From the NCBI RefSeq assembly GCF_001642475.1, contig NW_019173935.1, positions 186,001-250,000 on the forward strand: DNA of 64,000 nt, read 5' to 3'. Numbering within the stretch: position 1 is the stretch's first letter; the number at the start of each line of letters is the position of its first letter. Made by a program: the position numbers and the translations under genes. The DNA comes from Fonsecaea monophora. Its lineage: Eukaryota > Ascomycota > Eurotiomycetes > Chaetothyriales > Herpotrichiellaceae. A model generated the notes under the pieces. The model saw nothing but the letters and a program-made list of their open reading frames with translations. It did not search any database and had not been told where the DNA came from. This document shows positions 11,157 through 21,770 of this stretch, piece after piece.

Positions 11157-11742
11157 GTCGTCAACCGTTGGGTGGGATAATGGCTGCTCGTCGGGAACAG
11201 CAAGACAATATAAGTTGTTCGAGTTTTAGGTGCATTGCACGAGTGTCTTCCAGCATGCAAAATGGTTGTACGTTCAAGAAACCCTCGAGGCTATGAGGGC
11301 GATATTGCCACGTGTGTCGGCTGACTTGGTAAGGTGACCTGAGGTCGGAGCCGATAGACTTCAAAGGCTGGATCTCACAGGTTTACGTAGAATAACGTTC
11401 TCTTTTCCAAAGTGAGACAGCAAGATATGGAAGGAGTGGAAGAGACCAGCTCTACTGTAACACGGGATAAGAGGTTCGTCGTCAAAGGACCAGCCAGCAT
11501 CAGAAGACTTCGATCGCAGAGCACGTGACAGCCCAAAAATCTTGGCGTGCATCTCGCGTGACCCGCTTCTTGGAGATTTCAAGCCGCCCCCAAAAAAAGA
11601 GTTGAAGTGCCACCAGGTATGAAAGTGACGCCCCAGTTTTGCCATTTAGCAGTCAGTCAACTAACAAGAAGCAGGTTGACATGTCTGCATTACCTATGAT
11701 TTGGGATTGACATGCGAAACTCGCTTCTCCTACGAGCCCAGC
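11157..11742. promoter_or_regulatory. Bidirectional promoter between MED13 and ENP2
   Basis: This 586-base divergent spacer is bounded by the two start codons. I see no gene or strong motif. The ENP2 frame is open upstream to a TTG, but the first ATG (11743) fits the family N-terminus. Confidence 0.5.
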
Positions 11743-13920
11743 ATGAGACTAACCAACAGCACCGTTCCAGTCTATACGGTGTCTGGCTCGTCGACCTCTC
11801 GCAGCCTCCCGGAAGGGCTTTCGCAACAGCAGAAGCGAAAAAAGGACCCTGAATATGCCCACCGCGTCGAGCTGCTACAAGACTTTGAATTCGAGGAAGC
11901 CAGTCAGTGCGTGCGGGTCAGCGAAGATGGCGAATGGGTCATGAGCACGGGAACATATAAGCCACAAATCCATACTCATTACCTACCCAACCTTGCGCTT
12001 TCGTGGGCAAGACATACCAATACCTTGAACAAGACATTCATATTCCTATCCTCCGACTATTCCAAATCTGTTCATCTGCAAGAGGACCGCTCCCTGGAGT
12101 TTCATACACCTGGTGGATGTCATGATTCGCTACGAATACCGCGGTACGGTCGTGACCTTGCGTATGACCGGAGCAGCACCGAATTGCTGGTTCCAGCCGT
12201 TGGCGTGAATGCAAATGGAATGGGAGAAGTGTTCAGGATTAATCTTGAGCTGGGAAGATTCATGAATGAGTTCGAGGTGGACGTTGGAGGTGACGACATG
12301 AACTCAATAGGCGGTGGTGCTTTACAAGGAGGCATCAGGGCTGGCAGTGTCAATGTCGCTGCAGTCGCAGAAGGCAGCCACAACCTGTTGGCGTTTGGCA
12401 CATCACTAGGCACCGTCGAATATTGGGATACGCGATCTAGAGCTCGAGTGGCTACCCTTGGTGTGCCTGCTGACTTTGAAGGGCGGCCGCAGGTGACAGC
12501 TCTCGACTTCCATCGTTCTGGCATCAGCATGGCTGTTGGAACTTCATCTGGTCTCATCTACCTCTACGATCTACGATCCTCACTTCCGACTTTGAAGAAG
12601 GACCAAGGTTACGGTTACCCAATCCAGTATATACAGTTCTTGACGCAGGGTGTCAAGACCCGAGATTCCATTGGAGAGCCTAAAGTCGCCTCAGCAGACC
12701 GACGGATATTGAAGCTCTGGGACGAGCGGGACGGAACACCTTGGACATCGGTAGAGCCAGCGGTGGACATTAACTGCGTTGCTTGGTGCAAAGATAGTGG
12801 GATGTTTCTGACGGCCAACGAAGGTCGACAACAACATGCATTCTTCATTCCACAGCTTGGGCCGGCCCCAAAGTGGTGTTCATTCCTGGACAATGTCGTC
12901 GAGGAGATGACCGAGGATCCAAATGATCCGTACGCGTATTCAAAGTCAAAGATAGGGGAGGTGTACGACAACTACAAATTCCTCACGCCGCCTCAACTCC
13001 GCATGCTCAACTTGGATCACCTCGTGGGCAAGACGAATCTCCTCCGACCATACATGCATGGCTTCTTCGTGGCTCAGGGATTGTATGAGGAAGCCAAGCT
13101 GATTGCAAATCCGACGACCTGGGAAGAAGAGCGAGCGAAGCGGGTTCAAGCGAAGATCGACAAAGAACGCGAGAGCAGAATCCGTGGCAAGAAGAAAATC
13201 AGTGTCAAAGTCAACCGGAAGATGGTGGAACGAATACTTGAACGCGAGGAAAAGAATGAACGACGTCGCGCTCAAAGGGTATTGGCACAAGGAGGCGATG
13301 AGGCTGCGGCTGCGCAGGCCACCAAGGTTCTCTCTGCTCAAGATGAGGAGAAGGGTCTCCTTGCAGATTCACGTTTCGCCAAACTCTTCCAAGATGAGGA
13401 TTTCGCAGTGGATGAGACTTCCAGAGAGTTTCAGCAACTCAACGCTAGCACCAGGGTGGCTGCATTGGATCACGACCGAGAAAAGGGTCTGACCGCTGTC
13501 GAAGAGGAAGCGATCGACGAAGTTCCTGGGTCGAGTGATGAGGATCAGACAGATGAAGATGATGGACCCTCCAGATACAAAACAACAGATCGAATATCGA
13601 CTGCCGATTACAGACGCCACTCGGGCAAGAAACAGAAGAAGAGGGGCGATCAAATTCAGGTGCGCGTCACGTCTTCTAAGTCGAACAATGCTGCAAGAAC
13701 ATCACACGATCGCTCATTTGGCTCTCGAGCTGAAAGCTTCCGGCCAGTCGAACGGACCAAACGAAGAACTGGTTTTGGCGAGGCTGTCGGTGACAAGGTA
13801 ATATCTTTTGATCCGACCAAGAAGCCAAAACGTACAAACAGTACTAATGGCGGCATCACAAAAACATCGAGAGGTCAAGATCGAAGAAGTGCATCAGGGA
13901 ACACGTTCAGGAAAATGTGA
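11743..13920 (+). CDS. ENP2: Ribosome biogenesis protein ENP2 / NOL10
   Basis: ENP2 is a nucleolar WD-repeat protein of the small-subunit processome needed for 18S rRNA maturation. This intronless gene encodes 725 residues. The N-terminus has the signature VPVYTVSGSSTSRSLP and RVELLQDFEFEEAS, then TYKPQIHTHYLPNLALS and KSVHLQEDRS, as in yeast Enp2. WD-like blades extend to about residue 330, including VEYWDTRSRARV near 226. A NUC153 motif (DSRFAKLFQDEDFAVDETS) lies at about 540-568. The C-terminal tail is Lys/Arg-rich, typical for nucleolar proteins. Length is close to yeast Enp2 (707). The gene converges on a cysteine hydrolase gene with only 63 bases between stop codons. Confidence 0.95.
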   Translation: MRLTNSTVPVYTVSGSSTSRSLPEGLSQQQKRKKDPEYAHRVELLQDFEFEEASQCVRVSEDGEWVMSTGTYKPQIHTHYLPNLALSWARHTNTLNKTFIFLSSDYSKSVHLQEDRSLEFHTPGGCHDSLRIPRYGRDLAYDRSSTELLVPAVGVNANGMGEVFRINLELGRFMNEFEVDVGGDDMNSIGGGALQGGIRAGSVNVAAVAEGSHNLLAFGTSLGTVEYWDTRSRARVATLGVPADFEGRPQVTALDFHRSGISMAVGTSSGLIYLYDLRSSLPTLKKDQGYGYPIQYIQFLTQGVKTRDSIGEPKVASADRRILKLWDERDGTPWTSVEPAVDINCVAWCKDSGMFLTANEGRQQHAFFIPQLGPAPKWCSFLDNVVEEMTEDPNDPYAYSKSKIGEVYDNYKFLTPPQLRMLNLDHLVGKTNLLRPYMHGFFVAQGLYEEAKLIANPTTWEEERAKRVQAKIDKERESRIRGKKKISVKVNRKMVERILEREEKNERRRAQRVLAQGGDEAAAAQATKVLSAQDEEKGLLADSRFAKLFQDEDFAVDETSREFQQLNASTRVAALDHDREKGLTAVEEEAIDEVPGSSDEDQTDEDDGPSRYKTTDRISTADYRRHSGKKQKKRGDQIQVRVTSSKSNNAARTSHDRSFGSRAESFRPVERTKRRTGFGEAVGDKVISFDPTKKPKRTNSTNGGITKTSRGQDRRSASGNTFRKM

Positions 13921-13983
13921 TGCCCCTGAGTATTGAAAGAGGTCAACAAATGGACTGGGGTAATCGTGTGGTAGGCTTGGTAA

Positions 13984-14808
13984 TCAGGCCCAAGTATCCA
14001 TGGCATCGATTATTTTGCCAGACTGAGTTACGGCGCCAAAGATACCGCCCTCCATTTTGACGGAATCTAATGCGAATTGATGCAACTTGGGGGTGGCTGC
14101 AGCTGTGGCGTCTTCTAGGACGAGGCAGTCAAAGCCGCGGTCATTGGCTTCCCTCATGGTGGTGGAAACACAGACATCTGTGGTTACTCCCGTCAGAATC
14201 AAGTTTCTGATGCCACGAAGCCGCAGGATATGCTCAAAATCCGTATGAGCAAATGCCCCTCTCCCAGGTTTATCGATAATGATCTCTTCGGGCAGCGGTC
14301 TGAGTTCGGGGATCACGTCGTGACCCTTTTCTCCACGAATCAAGAATCTTCCCAATGGGCCGCTGTCACCAATACCCAGATGTCGAGGGTTGTTGCGAGA
14401 CCGAAATCGTTCGCGACTTGACAAGGTGGAGAGGTCTGGTCTGTGACCTACAGGAGTCTCAGCAAAGCATTCTGATGACCGCGTGATGTCAGCCTCAAAC
14501 CTTCTCGAGTGAAGAAGACTGGGAATGAGCCTTTTCGTGCGGTAGAAAGAAGGGCTTGAATGGCTGGGATGATGGCACGAGCATCTGCCACATCGTATCC
14601 TTGACAGTCAAAGTATCCGCCCACTTCACAGACTACAGGGGACGAATATCAGCGCACCAGTCCAAGCATCTTGGTTAGCAGTCAGCCTACAGTCCCGCTG
14701 CATGTCAATAATAACCAGGGCGGTCGTTTCCGGCGACAGGGAAGCATCATGTGGGTACAGGTAGGGGTCTGCTTGGACCTGATCCATGTGAGAGACTTCT
14801 TGAACCAT
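13984..14808 (-). CDS. Cysteine hydrolase, isochorismatase-like fold (ureidoacrylate/nicotinamidase-type)
   Basis: Three exons (14808-14691, 14632-14501, 14447-13984) are joined across introns of 58 and 53 bases to give 237 residues. Junctions restore the family text MQRDFCEVGGY and TREGHRPDL. The catalytic triad Asp-Lys-Cys is visible as D35 (IIDMQRD), K143 (IDKPGRGAF) and C176 (GVTTDVCV), the last with its expected cis-peptide Val-Thr. These are hallmarks of amide-hydrolysing isochorismatase-fold enzymes; closest in style are RutB-like ureidoacrylate/biuret-type amidohydrolases. The exact substrate cannot be read from sequence. A second in-frame Met lies at residue 8. Intron 2 has a weak donor (GTTTGA), the least certain splice site in this model. 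Confidence 0.9.
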
Positions 14809-15652
14809 TGGAAGTGAGGCGGTGGTATCAAATAACAGGAGCAGTCAGAGATTGACAGTCTACAGGAGGATTAAGAATAGAATTCCCTACGAAGGAGAAA
14901 AACCTTGTGGAGGTATTGAGCGGAAGAGCAATTGCCAAGACACACCTCTTGTGATCACGTGTTTCTGTGTTCTTGTACTTCCACGACTGCAGTCTTCTTC
15001 CTAGATGTGGATGTGCATGCAGTGCTAGACCCGTTCGGCATGAAGAAGAAGACCCGGAAGGACTCAGAATATGTACAAACAGAGGAACCCGAAGACAAAC
15101 TCAATCGGAGAATTTCTGTGCACGAGGTCATGAATAGGCTCCCCTTGGCAGTCGGCTGTTGCCAGTGCAGGGCCCCGTCAGCCCAGTGCGTGTCCAGTGC
15201 ATCTCCCAACCCCCCGGCCTAGTGTCGCCTAGTGCGCGGTAACCCGTTGTTTGTCGTTAGACGTGCCTGCGTTTATTTGCCTGCCCCTTCTATCAACTCT
15301 GATACAACAAAAACGGCGCCTCCACTGCCTCCTCGCAGGGACCGTCAGCCCAGCGCAGGCTCACCCCGTGAATACTAACCATAGCAGCAGCAGCAATAGC
15401 GACGATACGCCCCTTAGATATCTGCGCGAACGACAGATATCTCGACGACAACAACCGAACCGAGCCAACCTCACCGCCCGAAACCCGCGTCGCATCAATC
15501 GGAAACCAGCAACAGGCCACCACCAAATATCCAGAAGAGTCACCTCGACAGGTAGGATCGCGCAGCCTCCGATAAGCAATTCCGTCAACCAACACAACGA
15601 CACTAAGCGACAATAACCAGACAGCCGAACGACCCCACCAGCAAAGGCCAAG
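14809..15652. promoter_or_regulatory. Divergent promoter region (cysteine hydrolase / NudE)
   Basis: An 844-base spacer lies between divergent starts. The last 300 bases before NudE are rich in CAACA/CCGAA-type sequence, as in fungal 5' leaders. No gene is supported. Confidence 0.4.
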
Positions 15653-17524
15653 ATGCCACATACAGACACGGTCCCTTCGTCACCCCCTGGACCGAGCTCC
15701 TCTTTGGAAGAGTCACTGAGATACTACAAAGCGCAATACGAACTGCTAGAAGCGGAGCTTGCAGACTTTCAAGCCTCCAGTAAAGACCTGGAAGCGGAGC
15801 TTGAACGTGACATCGATGCGTCAGAGAAACGTGAGCGCCAACTCAAAGAGAGAGCGGCCAATCTCCAGTATGAGGTTGAGGAATGGAAGACCAAATACAA
15901 GCAGTCCAAGACCGAAGCGTCGAATGTTCAAAACACACTGCAAAAGGAGATTAGAGAACTCCGAGAGACCAACCGGGAGCTAAATCTGCGCCTTCGCGAC
16001 ACCGAGGTCGCCAATGACGACTACGAGCGCAAGCAAAGAAACACAGAGTCTTCCCTTGAAGATTTGGAACAGAAATACAATCAGACTATTGAACGGAGCG
16101 TCATGCTGGAGGAAGAACTCCGCTCCGGAGAACAAGAAAGAGAAGCGCTGCGAATCGAAGCGCAAAGACTGCGCGACGAACTCTCCGACCTAAAAATCGA
16201 GACCGACATCACCAAAGAGAAGCTGCAAAAGGCCGTGGACCAACTAGCCCGTCGGGAACAGCACCTCTCATTGCAGCCCGTTGCAGTGTCTGCTTCTCCG
16301 CGCTCAGAACTGTCCCCGACGACAACGAATGCTTCGTCGCCTACCTTCGACACCCCTCCACCGAAGGCAGGTTCCTCCTCTGGATTGTCAGACACCCCAA
16401 CTCCTCCATCCCCTCCAATCTCGGACAAGTCGGGTCAAATCGCCAAACCTTTGGCAACACCAGGGATCCCCAGAAAACGACCGTCTCTGCCGACATCTCG
16501 CCCATCTACTTCAGGATCTACCGCCCCGAAACCTGCCGGTCATGCTCGTGGCCCTTCAATAGCAGCATTGGCAAGGACAGCACCTTCGTCATCGTTTCGG
16601 CAGAGCTTGTCGAGGCCCGGAAATGTACCGCAACGGCCGTCAGGGCTCCCTCAATCCGCATCTATCATCCATCTCAGAAATCTCCGCGGCAAAATCGCGA
16701 CATTGGAAGAAAGGGTACAAACTGCTCGTTCAAAACTTCCGGCTCCTGTACGCACTCCACCCCGATCTTCACCTCGAAGTGGCTCTGCACTCGGTAATCA
16801 TAATCATATCCCTGCATCTGTCACAGTCCGCAGTCGAAAACGGACGGGCGGCAGTACGATTAGCGGGAATGATTCTTTAGCGGAGAAGGTGCAGGAGACG
16901 CCATCGGTTCCCAGGACGAAAGCAAGTCGAACCTCGTTAAATCAGCAACAATCTCCCACAAGAGCCGAATTTTCGATACCTAAACCAAAGACCAGTCGGC
17001 CGTCACTAAATCAGCGGCCTTCTTCTCCGACCAGGGGCGACATGGCCGCCCCCCCTCTTCGCCCAGCTTCACGAACGAGTGGGCTCACATCGGCACGGTC
17101 TTCTTTCGCGCCGTCACACAGCCGTCCAGGAAGCCGGGCGAGTGTCTCTGGCTTTCCCCGAGCGCCTCTGGGTAGTGGTATAGGGTCCAATTTCGCGCCC
17201 AATGCATCCACAGACCGAGTTCGGCCAAAAAGCAGCCTCAGTAATTATGGAAGCGGATACGATGGCACCATGGACGAAGAGAGCGAGAACAGTTTTGTTG
17301 GCGGGGACAATGAGAATGGAATTACCCCGACGCCCAGGCGGGCCACCTTTGCTCGAACACGTACTAGTGATGTGGGATCTAACATTCCCAGTCCGACCAA
17401 ACGGGCCAGCATTGGTGGGACAGCGAAACTGCCCAAGCGACAGAGCATGGGCCTGCACGGGAATTTGACGGGGCCAGGCTTGAATAACGTCCAGGAAGGG
17501 TACGATGTCAATGAGACCTTTTGA
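15653..17524 (+). CDS. Nuclear distribution protein NudE homologue (NDE1/NDEL1, RO11)
   Basis: NudE binds LIS1/NudF and dynein and supports nuclear migration along microtubules. The 623-residue intronless product begins with a short Ser/Pro segment. A long parallel coiled coil follows at about residues 20-205 (ESLRYYKAQYELLEAELADFQASSKDLEAELERDI onward, cited in family form), the conserved NudE N-terminal region that binds LIS1. The remaining two thirds are Ser/Pro/Arg-rich and disordered with repeated phrases such as SRPSLNQ and SRTSLNQ, typical of fungal NudE tails that target spindle pole and microtubule sites. Its 3' end converges on the GST gene. Confidence 0.92.
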   Translation: MPHTDTVPSSPPGPSSSLEESLRYYKAQYELLEAELADFQASSKDLEAELERDIDASEKRERQLKERAANLQYEVEEWKTKYKQSKTEASNVQNTLQKEIRELRETNRELNLRLRDTEVANDDYERKQRNTESSLEDLEQKYNQTIERSVMLEEELRSGEQEREALRIEAQRLRDELSDLKIETDITKEKLQKAVDQLARREQHLSLQPVAVSASPRSELSPTTTNASSPTFDTPPPKAGSSSGLSDTPTPPSPPISDKSGQIAKPLATPGIPRKRPSLPTSRPSTSGSTAPKPAGHARGPSIAALARTAPSSSFRQSLSRPGNVPQRPSGLPQSASIIHLRNLRGKIATLEERVQTARSKLPAPVRTPPRSSPRSGSALGNHNHIPASVTVRSRKRTGGSTISGNDSLAEKVQETPSVPRTKASRTSLNQQQSPTRAEFSIPKPKTSRPSLNQRPSSPTRGDMAAPPLRPASRTSGLTSARSSFAPSHSRPGSRASVSGFPRAPLGSGIGSNFAPNASTDRVRPKSSLSNYGSGYDGTMDEESENSFVGGDNENGITPTPRRATFARTRTSDVGSNIPSPTKRASIGGTAKLPKRQSMGLHGNLTGPGLNNVQEGYDVNETF

Positions 17525-17850
17525 GTATGAATTGATCCCGGACGGATTGTCCAGGTTTTGGAATAGGCCGAGACACCTGCTGACAAGCAGTTATGGTGAT
17601 GATGGTATGAAACTTGAACAGCGTTGGAAACGAGCACAGAGATAGTCTTAGTGCCAGCCTTTTGCGTGCGGCACATCAGATACAACGGGCACCCAACGTT
17701 GATTATGATACCCTCGTTCGTTGCAATGACATTGAGTTGGAAAGTTGGACATTGCTGAGGATCTGTTTGCGGGAGTCTCAGGTCCTTTGTCGGTGTGATG
17801 ACCTCGTTCCCAATCCCCAGCCCTCGGTCCCCGTCCTTGAACTCACTTCC
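17525..17850. other. Convergent 3' spacer NudE/GST
   Basis: This 326-base spacer holds the 3' flanks of two convergent genes. A long plus-strand open frame entering it from the GST locus is an antisense shadow. Confidence 0.4.
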
Positions 17851-18927
17851 TCACAGAGTATAGCCAGTCTTCTTGACCGCCCTGGTATACGCCTCCCGCT
17901 GCTTGATGCCGTGCAACCACCTCCGGACATTGGGCCAGTCGTGCGCCGCGCCGCCCTGGGTGCCCAAGTCCCGGGCGAAGATGAAGTCGACGCTGAATCC
18001 CATCATGATGTCCGCGGCCGAGATGGTGTCGCTATCGTGGTGGGCCCCCACGCCTCTGCTGTCGCCTTCGTCTTCGCCGCGCCTCACCAGGTACCGTCTC
18101 CCGTCTGCCAACTCGGATTCGAGCCAGTTGAGGTCGTTGTGTACGTTGGGTGCGAGACCCTGTTCCATTTCTGCGAGGTATGTGGAGGCAGCCTTGGGGA
18201 GGCGCCAGCGTGTGTAGAGGATCTGGTCGTTTCGAGTCGTGGAGTCAGTATTGGGCGATGGGGAGATGTGGACGGGGACGACTCTTTATGGAGAATTGAG
18301 GGTCCAAGGACGAGAGAGGGGGAAAAAGAACAAACTACATACCGCGAGGGCATGAAGCATAAACGTCCCCTCGGCGGCGGCCATCCATTCCCTCACTTTT
18401 GCCCGCGCTCGTCGCTCTTGCGGGGGCGGGAGGAGACGGCCTTGAAGGTCATATGTTTCGCAGAGATATCTGCCATGACACCGAATCACCAGCCAATGTC
18501 AGTCATATGTGTAGCCTGTACTTCCTTTTCCACGTGCGGCGGGCTATACGAGAGTTCAGGCCGGGATTGTCTAACGACCGCACTGGTCCTTTCTCCTTCT
18601 TCCTTCCTTTTCTACCTCTGGTATGTCTGATACGGCCACCGACCACTGACATCGGAGAGTAGGAGGAATGTTGGGGCAGCAAACTCACTCGACAATCGCC
18701 GCGCTCTCCTGGACCACTAAATCCCCATCCCTGATCACGGGGCTCTTGCCCATCCTCGTCGGGATCTGGCTCTTGAACTCGTCGGGCGCGAGGCCGTTGG
18801 ACGCTCGTGGCGACGACACCAGGTTGTACGGCAGGTTGAGTTCCTCGAGGAGCCAGGCGATGCGGATGGCGCGCGAGGCGCCCAGGAAGAAGAGCGTGAT
18901 GTCGGGGGTGAGGGTGTGGTCGGACAT
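17851..18927 (-). CDS. Glutathione S-transferase (GTT1-like)
   Basis: Three exons (18927-18689, 18469-18343, 18222-17851) joined across introns of 219 and 120 bases give 245 residues. The thioredoxin-like N-terminal domain has ITLFFLGASRAIRIAWLLEELNLPY, the RMGKSPVIRDGD loop with its cis-Pro, and QESAAIVEYLCETY, the SNAIL/TRAIL-equivalent that binds the glutathione gamma-Glu. The helical C-terminal domain contains EWMAAAEGTFMLHALA and the ISAADIMMGFSVDF capping motif. It should conjugate glutathione to electrophiles in the cytosol. Third positions are strongly GC-rich. Intron 1 is long for this window, so an extra exon cannot be excluded, but the joined frame reads without gaps. Confidence 0.9.
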
Positions 18928-21770
18928 GGTTATAAGGCAAGACGAGACGAGGAAAGACGAAAAGTTATCAAGGAAGGAAGGAGAAGAAAGGAAATCCTGA
19001 ATGTACAGCTTGGTGGTATCTGAAAGAAAAGAACTTGTTGAGATGTATACGGTGACGAAGTACTCGCTACGGTATAGAGATGAGTTACCCTCTACCGACC
19101 TCGTCTTTTCCTCAAACCCGGGATTCGTAGACGCCGATGAAGGCAGCTATACAAGTTGATGACTCAATGATCCAGCCTCACCTTGGAGGGAAAAGAAGTA
19201 TGAGGTAAGTACTAGGTATGCATGCCCCTGCCACCCTGCCCACCTCGGTTCAATGGAGTTACAGAGTTTCCCCTTCTTTACCATGCCTTTGCCAATGATG
19301 TTTAACTCTCCTCAAAATAACATTGTTCAACGCAATGGGCAACTGCAACAAATACTGTGGTACATCATTTCCTTCCTGATGCTGTGCTTTGTATCCCTGA
19401 CATGCTGGACTTTTTCAGGACTTCGTGTATATCTCGAAGGGTTCCACATTGAGAGACTAACTCTCTATTCCTGCCTACGGAGAAATATCTCAGCGACACA
19501 GAGGCAAGAAAGAGTCATGGAAGTCAAAGGTCCGAGAGAAGCATGTTGACGGCCTTATTCGCCTCACCCGACTTTGTGACGATGGACTGACAGTAACGAC
19601 CCCATTGCCGTCCAGTGTGAGATTCTGAATGTACGAGCAAGCATCTTATCCATTACAGACCTCTGGCTCTGAATGCAACTCCTGGATTCTGTCAATTTGG
19701 GATAATGTCACGGCGGCAGCTCGACTTTTTTTGGCAGGGTAGAACGTGGAAGGAGGTGAAAGTGACAGCAAGTGGCTACTGCAGTCATCACACGGACAAT
19801 ACCTACCATACACGATTGTCGATATTAAATGTGACCCAGAGCCTAGGCGCAGGTTTTTGAATGACATGGCCTTGACACGCAGACAAGCAGTCTTCACTCA
19901 TGCGTCGCCAGCATACAAGCTCTTCAGAATTGAGCATGGCGGGGGAATCATGCAAAGAGTTTGATGCGCTGCCATCTCACACCCAAGCCGCGACTAGGTA
20001 CAACCAAGTCTGCCTGATTGCTCCAACATGGTTACATATGCCGTGATCATCATCTCTGGCGGCTGAATGCAGAGAGGAACATGGTGGCCCGCTCCTCTGG
20101 GTTTCCGTCATTCCATCACGTATCCTCAACAAAAGTCAAGTCGACTGTAGGCTGTCTAGGAGGAAGCCTCTATTTCCAGAACATGTCGGAATGGCATTAC
20201 ACCATCACGCATCTCACCTTGGATCCGGTCCGGTGCTGTGTGCTCACAAAAGCCATTTGGTCAAGCCATCAGTTCAGACCCGCCAGAAACTCAGAGAGGA
20301 TGCTTTAGTGAGGCTCACGCAAGACACACATGTATGTCTCACGGCCCCGTCCACCCCATCTGTATACATGACCAGTCATCACTGTGTCGACGAGTTGGGC
20401 AATGGCGGCCGGCTATATGTAATATAGCGGACTCCTCCGGAAAAATGCCTATAGGTACGGGGTACGAGTAAGGTATGTACACTCACCATATTTGTCGAGA
20501 CGGGACCTCGATTCGACTCCAGTTCTGACATGGCTTCGGACACGTATTCTGGAGGATGAGACAACCAGAGTTAGTCGTCATGGAGGATGGAGGATGGTCT
20601 CGTAAGAGCCGCACCATCTATCTCCCAGAAGCCGTGTCTCACTCAATTTTTCGTAGGAGGTTGTGTATGTCTGGGTTACTATGTATCCGCCAGGAAGGGG
20701 AAAAAAAGTTCTATCCTATTTTTCGATTACAAGTATGTACCTACAATACAAGTACATGTCATACACAGAACGTCTCTTTCCACCCACTTCCATCTATGTA
20801 TCTACTCATACATGCATGACCCGATTCGCTGACACGGCGGGTGGCACAAGTCCACCCCTCCCTCCCTTCCTTCCCTCTTCCCCCAAATCTGTCCCGATCC
20901 TCCCGCATAACAAAAGGACTCCCGGTTGACACCTTTTTCTTACCAAGTAAATAAGTACACAGAGCGAAATCGGGATGGATGGATGGGTGGATAGATAGAT
21001 GGACCCAACGTCAGCCACGTGCGCGCATCCGCAGGACCATCAAATCCAGTTGTCAGTTCCTGACCCTGATCCGGGATCGCTACGCATACACAACGCACAG
21101 AGCGTCGTCACACCGAATTTCTTGGGTTTTTTCTTCTTCTTCTCTCTGTCTTAATATCTGTCTGTCCGCTCTTCGGGATCGAATTCTCTCTTTTCCGAGT
21201 ATTACGTCGGTCTAGGTTAGGTGGTTGGTGGGGCGCCAAATCTCATTCTCGCTCGGGCTTCTTGTTTTTCGCTTTTCGCCAGAAGGAAAAAGAAAAACAA
21301 GGCTAGGCTTTGGCGCTGGGATCGAGATGCGGAAAGAGGCAAGAAAAAAAAGACGAAAAGAAAAAAAAAAGAAAAAAAGGCCCAGCTTTTGGGAGGCTAG
21401 AGCAGAGAGAGTTACCAGAAGGCCAAGGCCAAGGCCAAGCTCAGGGTCATTGGCATACACGCATGTTACTGAGCAGTGAGTGTGCGATCTGATCTGCCCA
21501 AAACAACCCACTGCGCTGTGTAAAGAACATGGAAGAGTCATGACTCGGTCATATGCTTCTTCGTCTTCTACAGGAAACTTTTGCAGGGCGTCTATCCTCA
21601 CACATACTCACAGATCAACACACAGACCTGGATAGCCAATGCCAGATACCTTAGCTCAGGTCACTCTCCTTGTGAGTCTTATCTGCCAACTAGCCCAGGT
21701 ACTTCTCTCTTCGCTTTCGGCCTTACTCTTTTTACTTTTATTCTTCTTCCTCTCCTTTTCAGAGTCGTCT
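18928..21770. other. Long gene-free stretch (2.8 kb)
   Basis: I find no frame with domain character on either strand. The stretch contains short simple repeats: a GATG/GATA-type run near 20973-21001, GGCCAA repeated at about 21421-21440, and A/G-rich tracts around 21340-21380. It probably contains the GST promoter and the 3' flank of the oxygenase gene. A non-coding RNA cannot be excluded. Confidence 0.4.

Noticed and set aside
17614..18630. 338-codon plus-strand open frame across the GST gene
   Set aside because: It is antisense to three GST exons with conserved motifs and spans their introns; GC-rich third positions open shadow frames.
20450..20540. tRNA-like T-loop text (GATTCGACTCC)
   Set aside because: No matching acceptor, D or anticodon arms could be folded around it.
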